This document shows positions 63,571-64,000 of a stretch of DNA of 64,000 nucleotides, piece by piece. Source of the stretch: Planctomycetaceae bacterium (GTDB lineage: Bacteria > Planctomycetota > Planctomycetia > Pirellulales > Pirellulaceae). Each line of letters starts with the position of its first letter. Positions within the stretch are counted from its first letter, which is position 1. The notes under the pieces are model-generated. The model made no database searches. It was not told the DNA's origin and saw nothing but the letters and a program-made list of their open reading frames with translations. The DNA is taken from contig JAJTFC010000015.1 in assembly GCA_021298315.1 (NCBI GenBank), forward strand, positions 1-64,000. The letters run 5' to 3'. A program made the translations under genes and the position numbers.

Positions 63571-64000
63571 ATGGATAGTTGCAGCTCAAAGAGCACCAAG
63601 CCCTCTGCATGGCCTAGCCTTTCACCCCTGGCCCTCACCCAGTTGCTCGGGATGTTCTTGCTGGGACTTGCCGGACACGCTACGGCCGAAGCCCAAGACC
63701 TCTTCCCCGACAAAGCTCTCGAAGCAGTTGTCCGAAAGGAGGTCTTTGAGAAACGCTACAACACCGAACCACTGACCATGGATGATGTAAAAAACATCTC
63801 CCAAGTCGTCGGAAAGGGCAAAGGTATCAAAAGCCTAGAAGGTATTCAGCACTGCAAAGCTCTGATGAAGATCGACCTCGAAAAAAATGAGATCGCCGAT
63901 CTTGCTCCTATCCGCGAATTAAAGCTGCTTCAATCGGTCGACCTAGCATCCAACAAGATCCAGTCCCTCGAACCCTTAACGGGTTTGACCGGCATCCAAT
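63571..64000 (+). CDS. Leucine-rich-repeat protein, N-terminal part (3' end outside window)
   Basis: ATG 63571 with CAGGA upstream. A signal peptide-like stretch (LALTQLLGMFLLGLAGHATAEA) is followed by repeated LRR units: IKSLEGIQHCKALMKIDLEKNEIADLAPIRELKLLQSVDLASNKIQSLEPLTGL. The pattern LxxLDLxxNxI places it with internalin-type LRRs. The open frame reaches the last base, so the gene continues. Likely secreted or surface-exposed; the ligand is unknown. Confidence 0.83.
   Translation, partial: MDSCSSKSTKPSAWPSLSPLALTQLLGMFLLGLAGHATAEAQDLFPDKALEAVVRKEVFEKRYNTEPLTMDDVKNISQVVGKGKGIKSLEGIQHCKALMKIDLEKNEIADLAPIRELKLLQSVDLASNKIQSLEPLTGLTGIQ

Overview
The window looks like a chromosome segment of a planctomycete, most likely of the Pirellulales/Rhodopirellula type. 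The evidence is the gene families: paired PSD1-type cytochrome (DUF1549/DUF1553) and DUF1501 genes, a PEP-CTERM protein, a FEPLE-type N-terminal motif on a giant surface protein, a GYF_2 protein, a membrane-bound dehydrogenase/HEAT/cytochrome fusion of the planctomycete-verrucomicrobial type, and many c-type heme motifs. I saw no tRNA or rRNA genes, insertion sequences, phage genes or CRISPR arrays.

Region 1 (3-6103) is a tight five-gene operon: the end of a radical SAM/SPASM protein, a fusion of a cysteine-rich DUF116-like domain with a polyprenyl diphosphate synthase, a short prenyltransferase/cyclase-repeat protein, a class II terpene cyclase with a DXDD motif (squalene-hopene cyclase family), and a cysteine desulfurase. 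No squalene-making genes are visible. I infer an uncharacterised polyprenoid cyclisation pathway with Fe-S/radical chemistry; it is the best candidate here for an undescribed system.

Region 2 (6107-15817) holds a DUF4465 PEP-CTERM protein behind a clear cobalamin riboswitch, a hypothetical membrane protein, a pyruvate phosphate dikinase gene that has lost its phospho-histidine segment and reading frame, DUF423, thymidine kinase, an orphan metal-type ABC ATPase, a Uma2 protein and nagA. nagA is the last gene of a four-gene operon (18500 to 14552) with a membrane protein, a C-terminal CxxCH cytochrome and a zinc-ribbon/GYF_2 protein.

Region 3 (18530-33782) is dominated by planctomycete degradation/respiration modules: a PSD1 cytochrome plus DUF1501 pair, a Lon-substrate-domain protein with a membrane partner on the other strand, then a four-gene operon (DUF1501, PPC-domain protein, PSD1 cytochrome with a frameshift, WD40-cytochrome-coiled coil).

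Region 4 (33787-49931) has a secreted hypothetical, a flippase-like UPF0104 protein coupled to an EpmB-like lysine 2,3-aminomutase, another secreted hypothetical, DinB, a 1.5-kilo-residue FG-GAP/dehydrogenase/HEAT/cytochrome protein, an SDR, an ECF sigma factor with a membrane anti-sigma-like VWA protein ended by a strong terminator, and polysaccharide export genes.

Region 5 (50190-64000) holds an O-antigen ligase overlapping an alkaline phosphatase superfamily gene, an M48 lipoprotein protease, a PhyH dioxygenase coupled to a sialidase-like gene, a formylglycine-generating-enzyme-like protein, a giant surface protein (thioredoxin-like, cyclophilin, cohesin-like and cadherin-like repeats), ribosomal protein L33 (a 54-codon gene) and the start of a leucine-rich-repeat protein.

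Several conserved genes carry length changes linked to short repeats or a microdeletion (cysteine desulfurase, nagA, PPDK, PSD1 at 28763). These may be real evolution or sequence/assembly errors; read-level checking would decide.
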